The notes under the pieces were generated by a model that was given only the letters and a program-made list of their open reading frames with translations, did not search any database and had not been told where the DNA came from. 64,000 nucleotides of DNA from Methanosarcina siciliae T4/M. GTDB lineage: Archaea > Halobacteriota > Methanosarcinia > Methanosarcinales > Methanosarcinaceae. Both the position numbers and the translations under genes were made by a program. The DNA is taken from positions 2,294,001 through 2,358,000 of the forward strand of contig NZ_CP009506.1 of assembly GCF_000970085.1 (NCBI RefSeq), given 5' to 3'. Of the stretch, positions 1 through 8,534 are shown in pieces (position 1 is the stretch's first letter; each line of letters starts with the position of its first letter).

Positions 1-541
1 AACCCAGAATCACTCCCTGCGGGAAAGGCTTTGCCTTTCTGCCGATAAAAGCAAGGGCTTTTTTTTCGGAGGCAAAGGCTATTTCCGTCTTTTCTTCCTC
101 TTTTCCGGAGCAGTAAAAGAGAGGCTTTACCCCAGACGGGTCTCTGGCAAGTACAAGTTCTCCTCCGCAGGCATATGCAAGGGCATAGTCCCCGTTTACT
201 TTTGAAAGTGCAGAGCCGACAGAGTCCATTGGTGTACTTCCTTCCTTTACCCCTTTTTCTATAAGTGAAAAAAGCAGTTCGGTATCGGAATCGGTTTTTA
301 TTTCTTTCTCAGCTGCAAGCTCGCGGAAATTAAAAATTTCCCCGTTGAGCACAAGAGCCCCTTTTCCCGTAAGCGGCTGGGGCATATCTCCTGTTATTTT
401 AAGCAGGGCATTTCCTATGCTCAGCTCTCCTGCAGTATGGATTCCGCAGGCATCAGGTCCCCTGTGTCCCAGGGCCGCAAGCATTTTCTTTACTTCCGTA
501 TTACTGTAAGGGGTTCCGAACACGCCCGCTATTCCGCACAT
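1..541 (-). CDS. asnB: asparagine synthetase (glutamine-hydrolysing), N-terminal part, cut by window edge
   Basis: The minus-strand frame from the ATG at 541 begins MCGIAGVFGTPYSN and continues through HRGPDACGI, the class II glutamine amidotransferase fold with Cys2 as the catalytic nucleophile. In this family the domain releases ammonia from glutamine for transfer to an AMP-activated aspartate. About 180 codons are visible and the frame stays open to the left edge (ending near KPFPQGVILG), so the synthetase domain lies outside the window. GlmS and PurF share the N-terminal fold, but the Cys2 start, the ALVLNGEIFNFRELA stretch and the CGGELVLARDPSGVKPLFY stretch fit AsnB best. It is transcribed away from purS and has its own 5' region. 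Confidence 0.85.
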   Translation of the reverse strand, partial: MCGIAGVFGTPYSNTEVKKMLAALGHRGPDACGIHTAGELSIGNALLKITGDMPQPLTGKGALVLNGEIFNFRELAAEKEIKTDSDTELLFSLIEKGVKEGSTPMDSVGSALSKVNGDYALAYACGGELVLARDPSGVKPLFYCSGKEEEKTEIAFASEKKALAFIGRKAKPFPQGVILG

Positions 542-810
542 GATTGCACCTTTTTTTCTGTTCTTTCTGTCCGGTATACACGAGCGTCACCCTGTATTTA
601 TTATTTTGCAATCTTCCGGCAGGACATTTCCAAATATTCTCTTTTTCTCTCCTGCGCCGCGCCGGGTAGGCTGGGGTCGGGCAGGTCGAAAAACAAATTG
701 AAAGTCAACACCTCAATTAAGAGGAAACGTATGCTGATAAATGCCCCCCGAATTGAGAGAATACTTTTTCTTAAATCCGGAAACCGTTTTTCAATTTACG
801 GATAAATATC

Positions 811-840
811 AGCGCCTCCGCCAGCCTTGTCTGGAGGCCC
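811..840. repeat. GC-rich hairpin repeat, copy 1 (REP-like)
   Basis: An AT-rich spacer contains a GC-rich inverted repeat, CTCCGCCAG...CTGGAGG, around a short CTTGT core. The reverse complement of a closely related 27-bp element lies at 13335-13361, and a weaker relative lies near 5216-5240. The recurrence in unrelated intergenic regions suggests a dispersed repeat rather than a local terminator. No function can be read from it. Confidence 0.4.
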
Positions 841-985
841 TACCCAAAAGAAAAAGGAGATCGTGAAGGGAAACGATACTGAAATTTCTGCCAATTTGGC
901 TTTTTTAGCATTCTTTTATAACTCAAAAGTGTATTTGGCATCTTTAATTGCCTTTTGTCTCTTTTTCTCTTCTCGTCATCCGGTT

Positions 986-1216
986 TTATCCGGGTGATTC
1001 TTCACGAAGCACTTCTGCAGCGAACACGGGGTCTCCCTGCAGGGCAGCGAAGGGGTTTCTTGCGCTTTTTTCGTCCCCTATCCAGATGGAGTGCGCACAG
1101 TAAAGGCAGCAACAGCGGGTGGCATACAGGTTATTTCTCGGCGTGTAAGCTCTGCAGCAATTGCTGCCCCTCAGGACTCCGTTTTTGCAGAGGACAAGCT
1201 GCCCGGTCAGGTGCAT
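986..1216 (-). CDS. possible small cysteine-rich protein
   Basis: This is a 76-codon frame in the 1-kb gap between asnB and purS. It carries a Cys cluster (NCCRAYTPRN, then RCCCLYC) that could bind metal, and its second half (SARNPFAALQGDPVFAAEVL) has ordinary protein composition. The region is GC-richer than the AT-rich DNA on each side, which favours coding. No family is recognised, no clear ribosome-binding site is seen, and overlapping frames are open too, so this is a weak call; it could be a gene remnant. Confidence 0.25.
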   Translation of the reverse strand: MHLTGQLVLCKNGVLRGSNCCRAYTPRNNLYATRCCCLYCAHSIWIGDEKSARNPFAALQGDPVFAAEVLREESPG

Positions 1217-1619
1217 ATCCTATTCCGGACTATCCTGTTTACAATCCCGGCTATCCGGTTCATTGAGGTCCAGTATTTCACCCAATATATAATTACGTTT
1301 TATATACATTTAAAACTTAACTATTCTGTTCTGATTTATATATTCTATAATTTTATAAATCTAGGAGAAGCCGTAGACAGGAAAGAAAGCTCTGGTTTTG
1401 AAGGGCTTTGCCTGCTATAAAGGAAGTTTTTTATCTGTACCCTCCAATATACGCAACGTTTTTAAGCATCTTCTATTTATTATGGTGCAGACCGGAAATT
1501 ATTGCCTTAAAGTTCACGCTTTAAATTCACCTTCTCTTTCACCTGATGCCGCATTCAGGCTCCCGGAAAGCAGGTGAAATTCCGATTAAATTAAAAATTC
1601 AAAATTGAGGCTTACAAAG

Positions 1620-1871
1620 ATGCAGTACCAGGCAACAGTGACTATTGAACAGAAAGCAGGCATGCTTGACCCTGAAGGCAGCACAGCTAAAAGGGCTCTC
1701 GGGCACCTCGGATATGCAGTTGAAAGCGTAAAGACCGCAAAACTGTACGAAATAGTGCTCGAAGCAGAATCTGCCGAAGTTGCGGAGCAGAAGGTTGATG
1801 AGATGTGCCAGAAGCTTATCGCAAACCCAATCATCCACAACTACACTATAAAGCTCAAGGAACTTAACTGA
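1620..1871 (+). CDS. purS: phosphoribosylformylglycinamidine synthase subunit PurS
   Basis: An 83-residue protein of the PurS family (usual length about 80), the small dimeric subunit that bridges PurL and PurQ in the fourth step of purine synthesis. The frame shows the expected order: a beta strand (YQATVTIEQK), the conserved LDPEGSTAKRAL motif, then GYAVESVKTAKLYE and a second beta-alpha unit ending in NPIIHNYTIKLKEL. An in-frame TTG at 1605 would add five residues, but ATG at 1620 is preferred because the alignment to the family begins there. purQ follows 90 bp downstream in the same direction, so the pair is probably co-transcribed; purL is not in the window. Confidence 0.93.
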   Translation: MQYQATVTIEQKAGMLDPEGSTAKRALGHLGYAVESVKTAKLYEIVLEAESAEVAEQKVDEMCQKLIANPIIHNYTIKLKELN

Positions 1872-1961
1872 GGGCTTCCCGGAAAGAAAAGGGATTGAAA
1901 ATTAAGCAAATCCGGAAAGCTAAACGTTTTTAAAACACTGAAGGAAGATTGAGGGAAAAAG

Positions 1962-2660
1962 ATGAAGATTGCCATTATTCAGTTCGGAGGCACAAACTGT
2001 GACATGGACGTCTTCCATGTCCTTAAAGACGTGGTTGGTGTGGATGCCGAAACTGTCTGGTACAAAGAAGAAAACCTGGCCGGCTTTGACGGAGTCGTTG
2101 TCCCGGGAGGTTTTTCCTACGGAGATTACCTCAGGGCAGGGGCGATTGCAGCCCGAACTCCGATTATGGATTCCGTAAAAAAAATAGCAGCCGAAGGAAA
2201 ACCCGTGCTCGGGATCTGCAACGGTTTCCAGGTGCTGACCGAAGCCCGGCTTCTTGAAGGAGCTCTTACCACAAACGAATATCCTAAGTTCAGGTGCCAC
2301 TGGACCAATCTCAGGGTCGAGACCGCTGATACCCCCTTTACCTCGAAGTTCAGGAAAGGAGAGGTTATAAGGATGCCAATCGCCCATATGGAAGGCAAGT
2401 TCTACGCTGAGGAATCTGCCCTTGCAGAACTTGACGAAAACGAGCAGGTTGTTTTCCGTTACGTGGATGAAAAAGGGAGAGTAACTGATGAAGCCAACCC
2501 CAACGGCTCTCTGGAAAACATCGCAGGAATAGTAAACACATCAAGAAACATTCTCGGCCTCATGCCCCATCCGGAAAGAGCTTCCGAATCAATCCTTGGC
2601 TCTGCTGACGGAAAAAGGGTCTTCGAGTCCATGGCGGATTATATTACTGAAAACTTCTGA
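1962..2660 (+). CDS. purQ: phosphoribosylformylglycinamidine synthase subunit PurQ (glutamine amidotransferase)
   Basis: A 232-residue class I glutamine amidotransferase that supplies ammonia to PurL in FGAM synthesis. The start MKIAIIQFGGTNCD is typical of PurQ. The nucleophile elbow GICNGFQ puts the catalytic Cys at residue 86, and MPHPERASE near residues 201-209 gives the His203/Glu205 pair, so the triad is complete. The oxyanion region VVPGGFSYGDYLR is also present. The start is supported by a GGAAGATTGAGGG purine-rich stretch just upstream. It lies downstream of purS. T-rich DNA directly after the stop (about 2670-2710) fits an archaeal terminator. Confidence 0.95.
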   Translation: MKIAIIQFGGTNCDMDVFHVLKDVVGVDAETVWYKEENLAGFDGVVVPGGFSYGDYLRAGAIAARTPIMDSVKKIAAEGKPVLGICNGFQVLTEARLLEGALTTNEYPKFRCHWTNLRVETADTPFTSKFRKGEVIRMPIAHMEGKFYAEESALAELDENEQVVFRYVDEKGRVTDEANPNGSLENIAGIVNTSRNILGLMPHPERASESILGSADGKRVFESMADYITENF

Positions 2661-2667
2661 TCCGCTG

Positions 2668-2712
2668 CTCATTTTCTTTTTCAGATTTTTTTCTTTTTAT
2701 AAACAAGGACTT
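2668..2712 (+). terminator. T-rich terminator after purQ
   Basis: Several runs of 4-7 T follow the purQ stop (TTTTCTTTTT, TTTTTTTCTTTTT) with no strong hairpin, the form expected for intrinsic termination by archaeal RNA polymerase. Confidence 0.45.
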
Positions 2713-2834
2713 TTATTTTTTAACGATTTTTTTATTTTGGACGAAATCTGCTGCAGCGACAAACTGAATCCTGACTATTTCTACGAGCATTTGGTAATAA
2801 TGTTATTATAGGCCGCAGGTAAAATAAACACTTC

Positions 2835-3677
2835 ATGAAACTCACGGTCCTTGTTGATAATAACACCCTTATTGACAGGTATTTCTTTGCCGAGCCCGGT
2901 TTGTCCTTTCTGCTGGAGGATTCGGGCACCCGAGTTCTTTTTGATACCGGGTATTCGGATATATTCCTTAAAAACGCCCGGAAAATGGGACTTTCACTTT
3001 TGGATCTTGATTACCTGGCTCTCTCCCACGGGCACCTGGACCACAGCTGGGGACTCGAACCTCTGATCCGTTTATTCATGGAAGCAGGGATAGAAAGGCT
3101 GCCCGGCAGGTCTCCAATTCTCGTTGCCCACCCCCTGGCCTTCGAAAGCAAAAAAATCGAAGGGATAGGGGAAATCGGAAGTCTGTTCACTCCCAAAAAG
3201 CTTTCAGAACATTTCAGGCTACAGCTCTCAAGTACTCCATTCTGGCTGAGCGAGAGGCTCGTTTTCCTTGGGGAAATCCCCGGGAACTTCGCCTTTGAGG
3301 CAGGGGCAGCTGTCGGATATGTGAAGGACAGCGAGGGAAATAAAATTCCCGACCTCCTTCGGGATGATACGGCACTCGTATACAGGGCAGAAGCAGGGCT
3401 CGTAATTATTACGGGCTGTTCCCATTCCGGGATCTGTAATATTACCGAATATGCAAAAGAAGTATGTGGAGACAGCAGGGTCCTTGATATAGTAGGTGGC
3501 TTTCATCTCCTGGAACCCTCAGAAGAACGGATGAGCGGGACTCTTGAATACCTAAAAAAACTTGACCCGGAATGCCTCCATGCCTGCCACTGTACGGACT
3601 TAAATTCAAAAATTGAGCTTTCAAAGGTTTGCAGGCTTAAGGAAGTGGGAGTCGGGCTGCAGCTTGAATATTTTTAA
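2835..3677 (+). CDS. MBL-fold metallohydrolase, MJ0301/dihydropterin-ribofuranosyl-aminobenzene-phosphate synthase-like
   Basis: A 280-residue metallo-beta-lactamase-fold protein. The metal motif is LSHGHLDHSWG (residues about 63-73), preceded by the strand VLFDTGYSD and followed by VIITGCSHSGICN and GGFHL, which supply later His ligands. This layout matches the archaeal/bacterial group named after the enzyme that joins the pterin and ribofuranosylaminobenzene phosphate parts in methanopterin synthesis, but many members have unknown substrates, so only the fold and metal site are secure. A decayed relative lies at 19231-20001. The gene stands alone, 174 bp after purQ, with T-rich DNA after its stop. 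Confidence 0.8.
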   Translation: MKLTVLVDNNTLIDRYFFAEPGLSFLLEDSGTRVLFDTGYSDIFLKNARKMGLSLLDLDYLALSHGHLDHSWGLEPLIRLFMEAGIERLPGRSPILVAHPLAFESKKIEGIGEIGSLFTPKKLSEHFRLQLSSTPFWLSERLVFLGEIPGNFAFEAGAAVGYVKDSEGNKIPDLLRDDTALVYRAEAGLVIITGCSHSGICNITEYAKEVCGDSRVLDIVGGFHLLEPSEERMSGTLEYLKKLDPECLHACHCTDLNSKIELSKVCRLKEVGVGLQLEYF

Positions 3678-3716
3678 CTATTTTTTAATTTTCCTTTTCT
3701 TTTCCCTTCTTTTTTT
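3678..3716 (+). terminator. T-rich terminator after the MBL-fold gene
   Basis: Runs TTTTTT, TTTTCC, TTTTCTTTTCCC and TTTTTTT follow directly after the stop codon without a stable hairpin, as expected for archaeal intrinsic termination. Confidence 0.45.
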
Positions 3717-3904
3717 CAGTTACGGATATGAAGACATTGGTTCAACTGAAGACAACGGTTTAATTCTACGGGCCTTATGACATAGATTTTTTTCCTGTTT
3801 CCTGGATCATTTCTTTAGATCTTTTCATCCCGCCATTAAATCGATTTTCCGACTACATGAGACTGTATTTGGTAGGATAGTAAACGAAAGTTCAGATTTA
3901 TTAT

Positions 3905-4035
3905 TCAGAACACATATTTCAAAATCTTTTTATTACTTTAACTTATATTCTTATAAGTTTTTATAATACACTATTTATTTTTCTATGTGTATAATTTAAG
4001 CGTGTAATTATATCAACTAAAGGGGGCATTGGTTC
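3905..4035 (+). promoter_or_regulatory. AT-rich promoter region of the beta-helix protein gene
   Basis: The 358-bp gap before the NosD-like gene contains no gene. Its last 130 bases are extremely AT-rich with several TATA-like elements (TTATATTCTTATAAG, TTTTTATAATACAC, TGTATAATTTAAG). An AGGGGGC ribosome-binding site lies 10-16 bases before the ATG. Which TATA-like element is used cannot be decided by eye. Confidence 0.4.
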
Positions 4036-5100
4036 ATGAAAGGAAAACTGATTCTAGATGCTTTTTTAACTTTCTTCTTCATACTCGGGTCAGTCGCAGT
4101 CTCGACAGCTGCTGCGGTTATTTCCGTAGATTCAAATGGAGGAGAAAATTACAGCTCTATCCAGGAAGCTATTAATAATGCACAGGAAGGGGACACGATT
4201 CTCGTAAACCCCGGAATATATAAGGAAAACGTAAAGGTAGATAAGAAAATTTCAATTCTTGCAAACTCTTCCTCAGAGGCTCCGGGAAAACGCACTTATG
4301 TGCTGGGTACGGTTTCGGATGAAGACGTCTTTTACGTTAACTCAAACAATGTCACAATAGACGGTTTCTTTATTTCCGGTGTGTCTTCCGGAGGGGAAGA
4401 ATATGAGGTGGGGATTTACCTTGAAGGAGTTGAAAATTGCTCTTTAAGTAACAACGCTCTGATAATGAATGATGTGGGAATTTCTCTCGCAGGAGCGAAG
4501 GGAAACTACCTCGTAAATAACCTTGTGAGTCTTGGATATCAGGGGATTGCCCTTGAGAATTCTGAAGAAAACACACTGTTAGGCAACCTTGTGCTAACAA
4601 ATGATAAGGGAATCCTGCTGTATAATTCTGCAAATAACACCCTTATGAACAACACAGCTGACTCAAATATGAAAGGAGTTTCCCTTGAAACGTCTGATAT
4701 GAACTCTCTGATGTCAAACACGATTTCTAAGAACGAATATGGAATCTTTAGCCTGATGTCTGAGTCCAATGTTCTGTTTAATAATTCCTTATACCTGAAC
4801 GGTGTAGGATTATACTTTAATGATTCCTCTGATAACACGGTCTACATGAACGATTTTTTCAACCACATCAATGCTGAGGACGATGGGACTAACTTCTGGA
4901 ACATCAGTTCAACAGGCAACTACTGGGAAAAATATTCGGGAGAAGACGCTAACGGAGACCGTATAGGTGACACTCCGTACGTTATCAATGAAACAACCGG
5001 GAGTAAAGATTACATGCCTCTGATGAATGAAACTTCTTCATATGAGGTTTCCGAAAACGAGAGTGAAGTTGATGGCAACGAGACATTTGTAACGAATTAA
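4036..5100 (+). CDS. secreted NosD-like right-handed beta-helix repeat protein
   Basis: A 354-residue protein with a signal peptide (Lys-rich start, hydrophobic stretch to about residue 27, small residues before AAAVISVDS). The mature part begins with ENYSSIQEAINNAQEGDTI and NPGIYKENV, the hallmark start of NosD/periplasmic copper-binding beta-helix proteins. About ten coils of roughly 23 residues follow, with recurrent N/G/L-rich motifs such as NNTLMNNTADSNMKG and SNVLFNNSLYLNGVG. The end GNYWEKYSGEDANGDRIGDTPY is the typical closing module of archaeal NosD-like surface proteins. It is probably exported and cell-surface associated. No nos or copper genes lie nearby, so a role in copper handling should not be assumed. 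Confidence 0.85.
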   Translation: MKGKLILDAFLTFFFILGSVAVSTAAAVISVDSNGGENYSSIQEAINNAQEGDTILVNPGIYKENVKVDKKISILANSSSEAPGKRTYVLGTVSDEDVFYVNSNNVTIDGFFISGVSSGGEEYEVGIYLEGVENCSLSNNALIMNDVGISLAGAKGNYLVNNLVSLGYQGIALENSEENTLLGNLVLTNDKGILLYNSANNTLMNNTADSNMKGVSLETSDMNSLMSNTISKNEYGIFSLMSESNVLFNNSLYLNGVGLYFNDSSDNTVYMNDFFNHINAEDDGTNFWNISSTGNYWEKYSGEDANGDRIGDTPYVINETTGSKDYMPLMNETSSYEVSENESEVDGNETFVTN

Positions 5101-5106
5101 AAAAGG

Positions 5107-5127
5107 CTTCTTTTAACATAAAAGAAG
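5107..5127 (+). terminator. hairpin after the beta-helix gene
   Basis: A perfect 8-bp inverted repeat, CTTCTTTT / AAAAGAAG with loop AACAT, begins 7 bases after the stop codon. It may act as a terminator for this gene. The 245 bases after it, before the rnhB stop, contain only short tandem duplications. Confidence 0.4.
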
Positions 5128-5372
5128 AGAAAGGATGCAATTAAAAAGATAGAGGAAAATCCAGGAGTTTCATACTCTTGGGGAGTTTCATACTTTTTTC
5201 TCTCTTCTATTTTTTCAGGGGGCTGCCAGACAGGCCTGGGGAAAAACTTAACTAATTCCGGAATCATGAATTCTGGACTTATAGATCCTGGATTTATCAA
5301 TTTTGAATCTCTAAATTCTGCATTTCTCAAGTCCGGACCTTACCTTTTCCGGGTTTTACTCTTTTCCGGGTT

Positions 5373-6044
5373 TTACTCTTTTCCGGATTTTTCCAGTTCT
5401 TTTCTTACGTTTTCTACGGTTTGCCAGGACTGCCTGACGATTTCCGGGAACTTTCCGCCGTGTTCTTTTCCCCATTTCAAGAGGAAAGCTTTTGTTTTGG
5501 GGTCTGAGGGATAACCGCTTCCGAAGTCTACGCCCCATTCTTTTTTTAGCTCTTCGATGAGTTCGTCCCTGCGTACTTTTGCAATGATCGAGGCTGCGGA
5601 GACTACGGGATAGGTTGCATCTGCCTGGTGCATGGAGATGATCTCTATTTTCTTTGCGTGAGCGGGGCTGGTTTTTGCGTACTGCCTGCGGAGGTTTTCG
5701 GCAAAACGTTCGGCTTTTACGTCCGCAGCATCGGCATATACGATATCCGGTTTCAGCTGTTCGAGAACTTTTGCAAAACAGATAACCATAATCTCGTTCA
5801 TACTCATAATTTTCCGGAGTTCGTCAATCTGAGAGGGGCTGATCTCAAGGATGAAGAAGCCTTCTGCATGTTTTTTGATCTGGGATGCAAGCTGCTCTCT
5901 TTTTTTCGGCGTCAGTTTCTTGGAATCGGCAACCCCAAGCACCTTGAGGATATGGGCCCTGGACTCCTCGATTTTTACGCCTCCTATGCACATAGGCCCG
6001 ATTACAGGACCTTTTCCGGCTTCATCAATTCCTGCGATCATCAT
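5373..6044 (-). CDS. rnhB: ribonuclease HII
   Basis: A 223-residue type 2 RNase H that cuts the RNA strand of RNA-DNA hybrids and single ribonucleotides in DNA. The catalytic Asp-Glu pair is at the start (IAGIDEAGKGPVIGPM), the next acidic residue is in VYADAADVKAERF, and the SIIAKVRRDELIEEL segment gives the last conserved region. Length matches archaeal RNase HII. The start MMIAGIDEAGKG is typical; either Met could initiate. The 3' end overlaps two tandem copies of a 17-bp TTTTCCGGGTTTTACTC unit (5344-5395), so the last residues (KSGKE) come from repeat DNA and may vary between strains. Confidence 0.95.
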   Translation of the reverse strand: MMIAGIDEAGKGPVIGPMCIGGVKIEESRAHILKVLGVADSKKLTPKKREQLASQIKKHAEGFFILEISPSQIDELRKIMSMNEIMVICFAKVLEQLKPDIVYADAADVKAERFAENLRRQYAKTSPAHAKKIEIISMHQADATYPVVSAASIIAKVRRDELIEELKKEWGVDFGSGYPSDPKTKAFLLKWGKEHGGKFPEIVRQSWQTVENVRKELEKSGKE

Positions 6045-6384
6045 TTTCTGGCTGTCTCCTGATTTGAGAGAAGAGGGCTTTTGTAAGTTTTACGGATCAG
6101 GAAAAGTAATAATATAATGGGTGGAAGGGGAGTAGAAAAAAGACCCTTGCAACTGGACATAGGCATAGTTGTATCAAGCCTCGGAGGGAATTCAAATCCG
6201 GAACCGAATCAATTCAATGGCCTTTTCTGGTTTACTCATAGGGTATAATGTTTCCCTGGCTGCAAGAATAGGCATCCATTTTAAAAGAACTTTTGGTTTA
6301 TGTATGCTGGTTCCTACAATTCCTGTTAGTACCAGTGGCTTTTGCATTAAGGGTCTGTTCTGTGACGGAATAAGTTAGTCCTGA

Positions 6385-6446
6385 AGAGTAATATAATTAT
6401 ATATAACTTAAATTATAATTATGATTATTGGTGGATATAAAAGGGA
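6385..6446 (+). promoter_or_regulatory. AT-rich promoter region before the ALS-like gene
   Basis: The gap 6045-6589 contains no convincing gene apart from the short reading frame at 6458. Bases 6389-6425 are almost pure A/T (AATATAATTATATATAAC), a plausible TATA region, followed by GGTGGATATAAAAGGG. The stretch 6045-6380 holds no recognised feature. Confidence 0.35.
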
Positions 6447-6457
6447 AGGGGAATGAA

Positions 6458-6586
6458 ATGAAAAGCGATAGGAAGAATCACAGGAATAACTGTCATAGAA
6501 GCTGCACGCATTACAGCCGGAGGACGCAACGCACCCGATCATATCACGACGCGAATGATGTAGTTAAAGAGAGTACAGGAGGGTAA
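6458..6586 (+). CDS. possible 42-codon upstream reading frame
   Basis: The frame runs from ATG at 6458 to TAA at 6584-6586, ending 3 bases before the ATG of the ALS-like gene. Its product would be very rich in Arg, His and Asn (MKSDRKNHRNNCHRSCTHYS...). The base composition already resembles the GC-rich gene that follows, so it may have arrived with it. It could be a leader peptide, a gene remnant or chance; another frame over the same bases also reads as plausible protein (GITVIEAARITAGGRN). Confidence 0.2.
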   Translation: MKSDRKNHRNNCHRSCTHYSRRTQRTRSYHDANDVVKESTGG

Positions 6587-6589
6587 TTG

Positions 6590-8341
6590 ATGACCACTCA
6601 CGGGAGTCTTCAAGAAGCCGTGTCGGCCCGCAGAAGCTCCAGCTCGGCAGGCAAGAGCAAGGGCGCAGAGGAGAAGATCGTGGCAGAGGACATCACCCTC
6701 ACCGCAGCTCAGCTCCTGGTCCGGTGCCTTGAGAACGAAGGTGTCGAGTATATTTTTGGGCTCCCCGGTGAGGAGAATATCAGACTCGTCGATGCTATGA
6801 GAGACTCAACGATCCGTTTCATTGTGGTGCGCCATGAGCAGGGTGCTTCATTCATGGCTGACATCTATGGCCGCGTTACGGGCAAGGCGGGTGTCTGTAT
6901 ATCCACGCTGGGACCGGGCGCGATTAATCTGCTTCTGGGAACCGCCGACGCCTTCACCGATAGCACTCCTTTGGTGGCGATCAGTGCCCAGGTCGGCCTC
7001 AACCGTATCCATAAGGAGACGCATCAGGTTGTCGATCTGCTGAGTATGTTCAAGCCGGTTACAAAATGGGCCGAGATGATTGTCGACTCCGCTTCCGTAC
7101 CTGAGATGGTGCGGGAAGCGTTCGAGAAAGCCCAAACTTCGCGGCCGGGTGCCGTCTATCTTTGCGTTCCTGAGGACATAGAGGCGATCTCGGGCCTCGC
7201 CGGCTTGCGCCCGCTTGCCCGATCTGATAAAGCGGACAGCATGCCAGGGCCCGCACAGATTACACGCGCAGCGCAAGTTCTGCAAGAGGCGACAAAACCG
7301 ATTATCCTCGCAGGTCATGGTGCAGTGCGAGACTACGCCGGGGCCGCTCTTGTCCGGTTCTCCGAACGCCTTCGGATCCCGATTGCAACCACGTTCATGG
7401 GCAAGGGTATCTTCCCTGATGACCATCCCAACTCCCTGGGCACCATAGGGTTCATGCAACATGACTACGTGAACTTCGGATTTGATGAGGCGGACGTGAT
7501 CATCTGCGTCGGTTACGACCTCCAGGAGTTCGATCCCGTCCGCATAAACCCCAATGCCGACAAGAAGATCCTGCACCTGCATAGATACCCGGCAGAGATC
7601 GACGCGCACTATCCCGTCACCGCCAGCGTTGAGGGTAACCTCTCGGCTGCGCTTGACGGGTTAGCAGCAATAATAACTCCGAAAGAGGGGTTGGATGCCG
7701 AGGACCGAAAAATCCGGAACCTGCTCAGGGAAGAGCTTGAGTATGGGGCACATGCCGATGTATATCCGGTCAAACCGCAGCGGCTGGTCTCCGACATCCG
7801 TGCGGCCATGGGGGATTCGGATATCGCGCTGGTTGATACCGGTGCTCTGAAAATGTGGATGGCCCGCCTCTACCCGACGTATCATCCGAATACCTGTGTG
7901 ATCTCAAATGGTTTGGCGACTATGGCGTTTGCTGTGCCCGGGGCAATAGGCGCGAAGCTCGCTTATCCTGACCGGAAGGTGCTCGCCGTGACAGGCGATG
8001 GCAGCTTCCTGATGAATTCCCAGGAACTGGAGACTGCGATACGGGAGCGTATCCCGTTTGTTGTACTCGTCTGGGTCGATGACGCCTACGGCCTGATCAA
8101 GTGGAAGATGGACCTGGAACTGGGGCACCACTCCTTTGTCGATTTCGGCAACCCGGACCTGGTCAAGTACGCCGAGAGTTTCGGGGCCAGGGGCTACCGC
8201 GTTGAGGCTGCTGCCGACCTCCTGCCAACGCTCAAGAAAGCCCTCGCCGAGGATGTTGTCTCAGTGGTCGTCTGTCCGGTCGACTATTCAGAGAATATAA
8301 GGCTTACCGGTAAGCTGGGTCAGCTGACGCAGCCTATCTAA
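6590..8341 (+). CDS. thiamine-diphosphate enzyme, acetolactate synthase large-subunit-like (AlsS type)
   Basis: A protein of about 583 residues with the three domains of ThDP-dependent synthases: N-terminal PYR domain (FGLPGEENIRLVDAM, then the catalytic Glu in VRHEQGASFMADIYGR), a central domain (GHGAVRDYAGAALVR, later CVGYDLQEFDPVRI) and a C-terminal PP domain with the metal motif GDGSFLMNSQELETA followed by WVDDAYGLIKWK. In this family two pyruvates give acetolactate. No ilvN regulatory subunit follows and the PP end differs from IlvB, so a catabolic AlsS-like or other ThDP role is more likely than branched-chain synthesis. The start is fixed by a strong AGGAGGG site before ATG 6590. The gene is visibly GC-richer and uses more C/G third positions than its neighbours, a sign of recent transfer. 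Confidence 0.85.
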   Translation: MTTHGSLQEAVSARRSSSSAGKSKGAEEKIVAEDITLTAAQLLVRCLENEGVEYIFGLPGEENIRLVDAMRDSTIRFIVVRHEQGASFMADIYGRVTGKAGVCISTLGPGAINLLLGTADAFTDSTPLVAISAQVGLNRIHKETHQVVDLLSMFKPVTKWAEMIVDSASVPEMVREAFEKAQTSRPGAVYLCVPEDIEAISGLAGLRPLARSDKADSMPGPAQITRAAQVLQEATKPIILAGHGAVRDYAGAALVRFSERLRIPIATTFMGKGIFPDDHPNSLGTIGFMQHDYVNFGFDEADVIICVGYDLQEFDPVRINPNADKKILHLHRYPAEIDAHYPVTASVEGNLSAALDGLAAIITPKEGLDAEDRKIRNLLREELEYGAHADVYPVKPQRLVSDIRAAMGDSDIALVDTGALKMWMARLYPTYHPNTCVISNGLATMAFAVPGAIGAKLAYPDRKVLAVTGDGSFLMNSQELETAIRERIPFVVLVWVDDAYGLIKWKMDLELGHHSFVDFGNPDLVKYAESFGARGYRVEAAADLLPTLKKALAEDVVSVVVCPVDYSENIRLTGKLGQLTQPI

Positions 8342-8534
8342 TTTCGATCCCTGTATTGACTAAAAAAGTGACTGCTGCAGGAATGAAGAAAAAACTCGGC
8401 CACTCGTCGAAATAGGTGCTGCTTTCCATTTTGAAAAATTGCTATTTTTATAATGTCCGGAAACAAAAGCATTAAATCTAAAGTTGATTATTTTTGGGGT
8501 TAAGTTAGCTAGTAAGAGATGAGATGAAATCCCC

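Noticed and set aside
437..805. 122-codon plus-strand frame opposite asnB and its 5' region
   Set aside because: Mostly antisense to asnB with biased, low-quality composition.
4036..5100. Assignment of the beta-helix protein to nitrous-oxide reductase maturation (nosD)
   Set aside because: Only the fold matches; no nosZ, nosF or nosY genes are present and such proteins are common at archaeal surfaces.
6848..7609. 253-codon minus-strand frame opposite the ALS-like gene
   Set aside because: High-GC genes often leave long antisense open frames; no motif is present.
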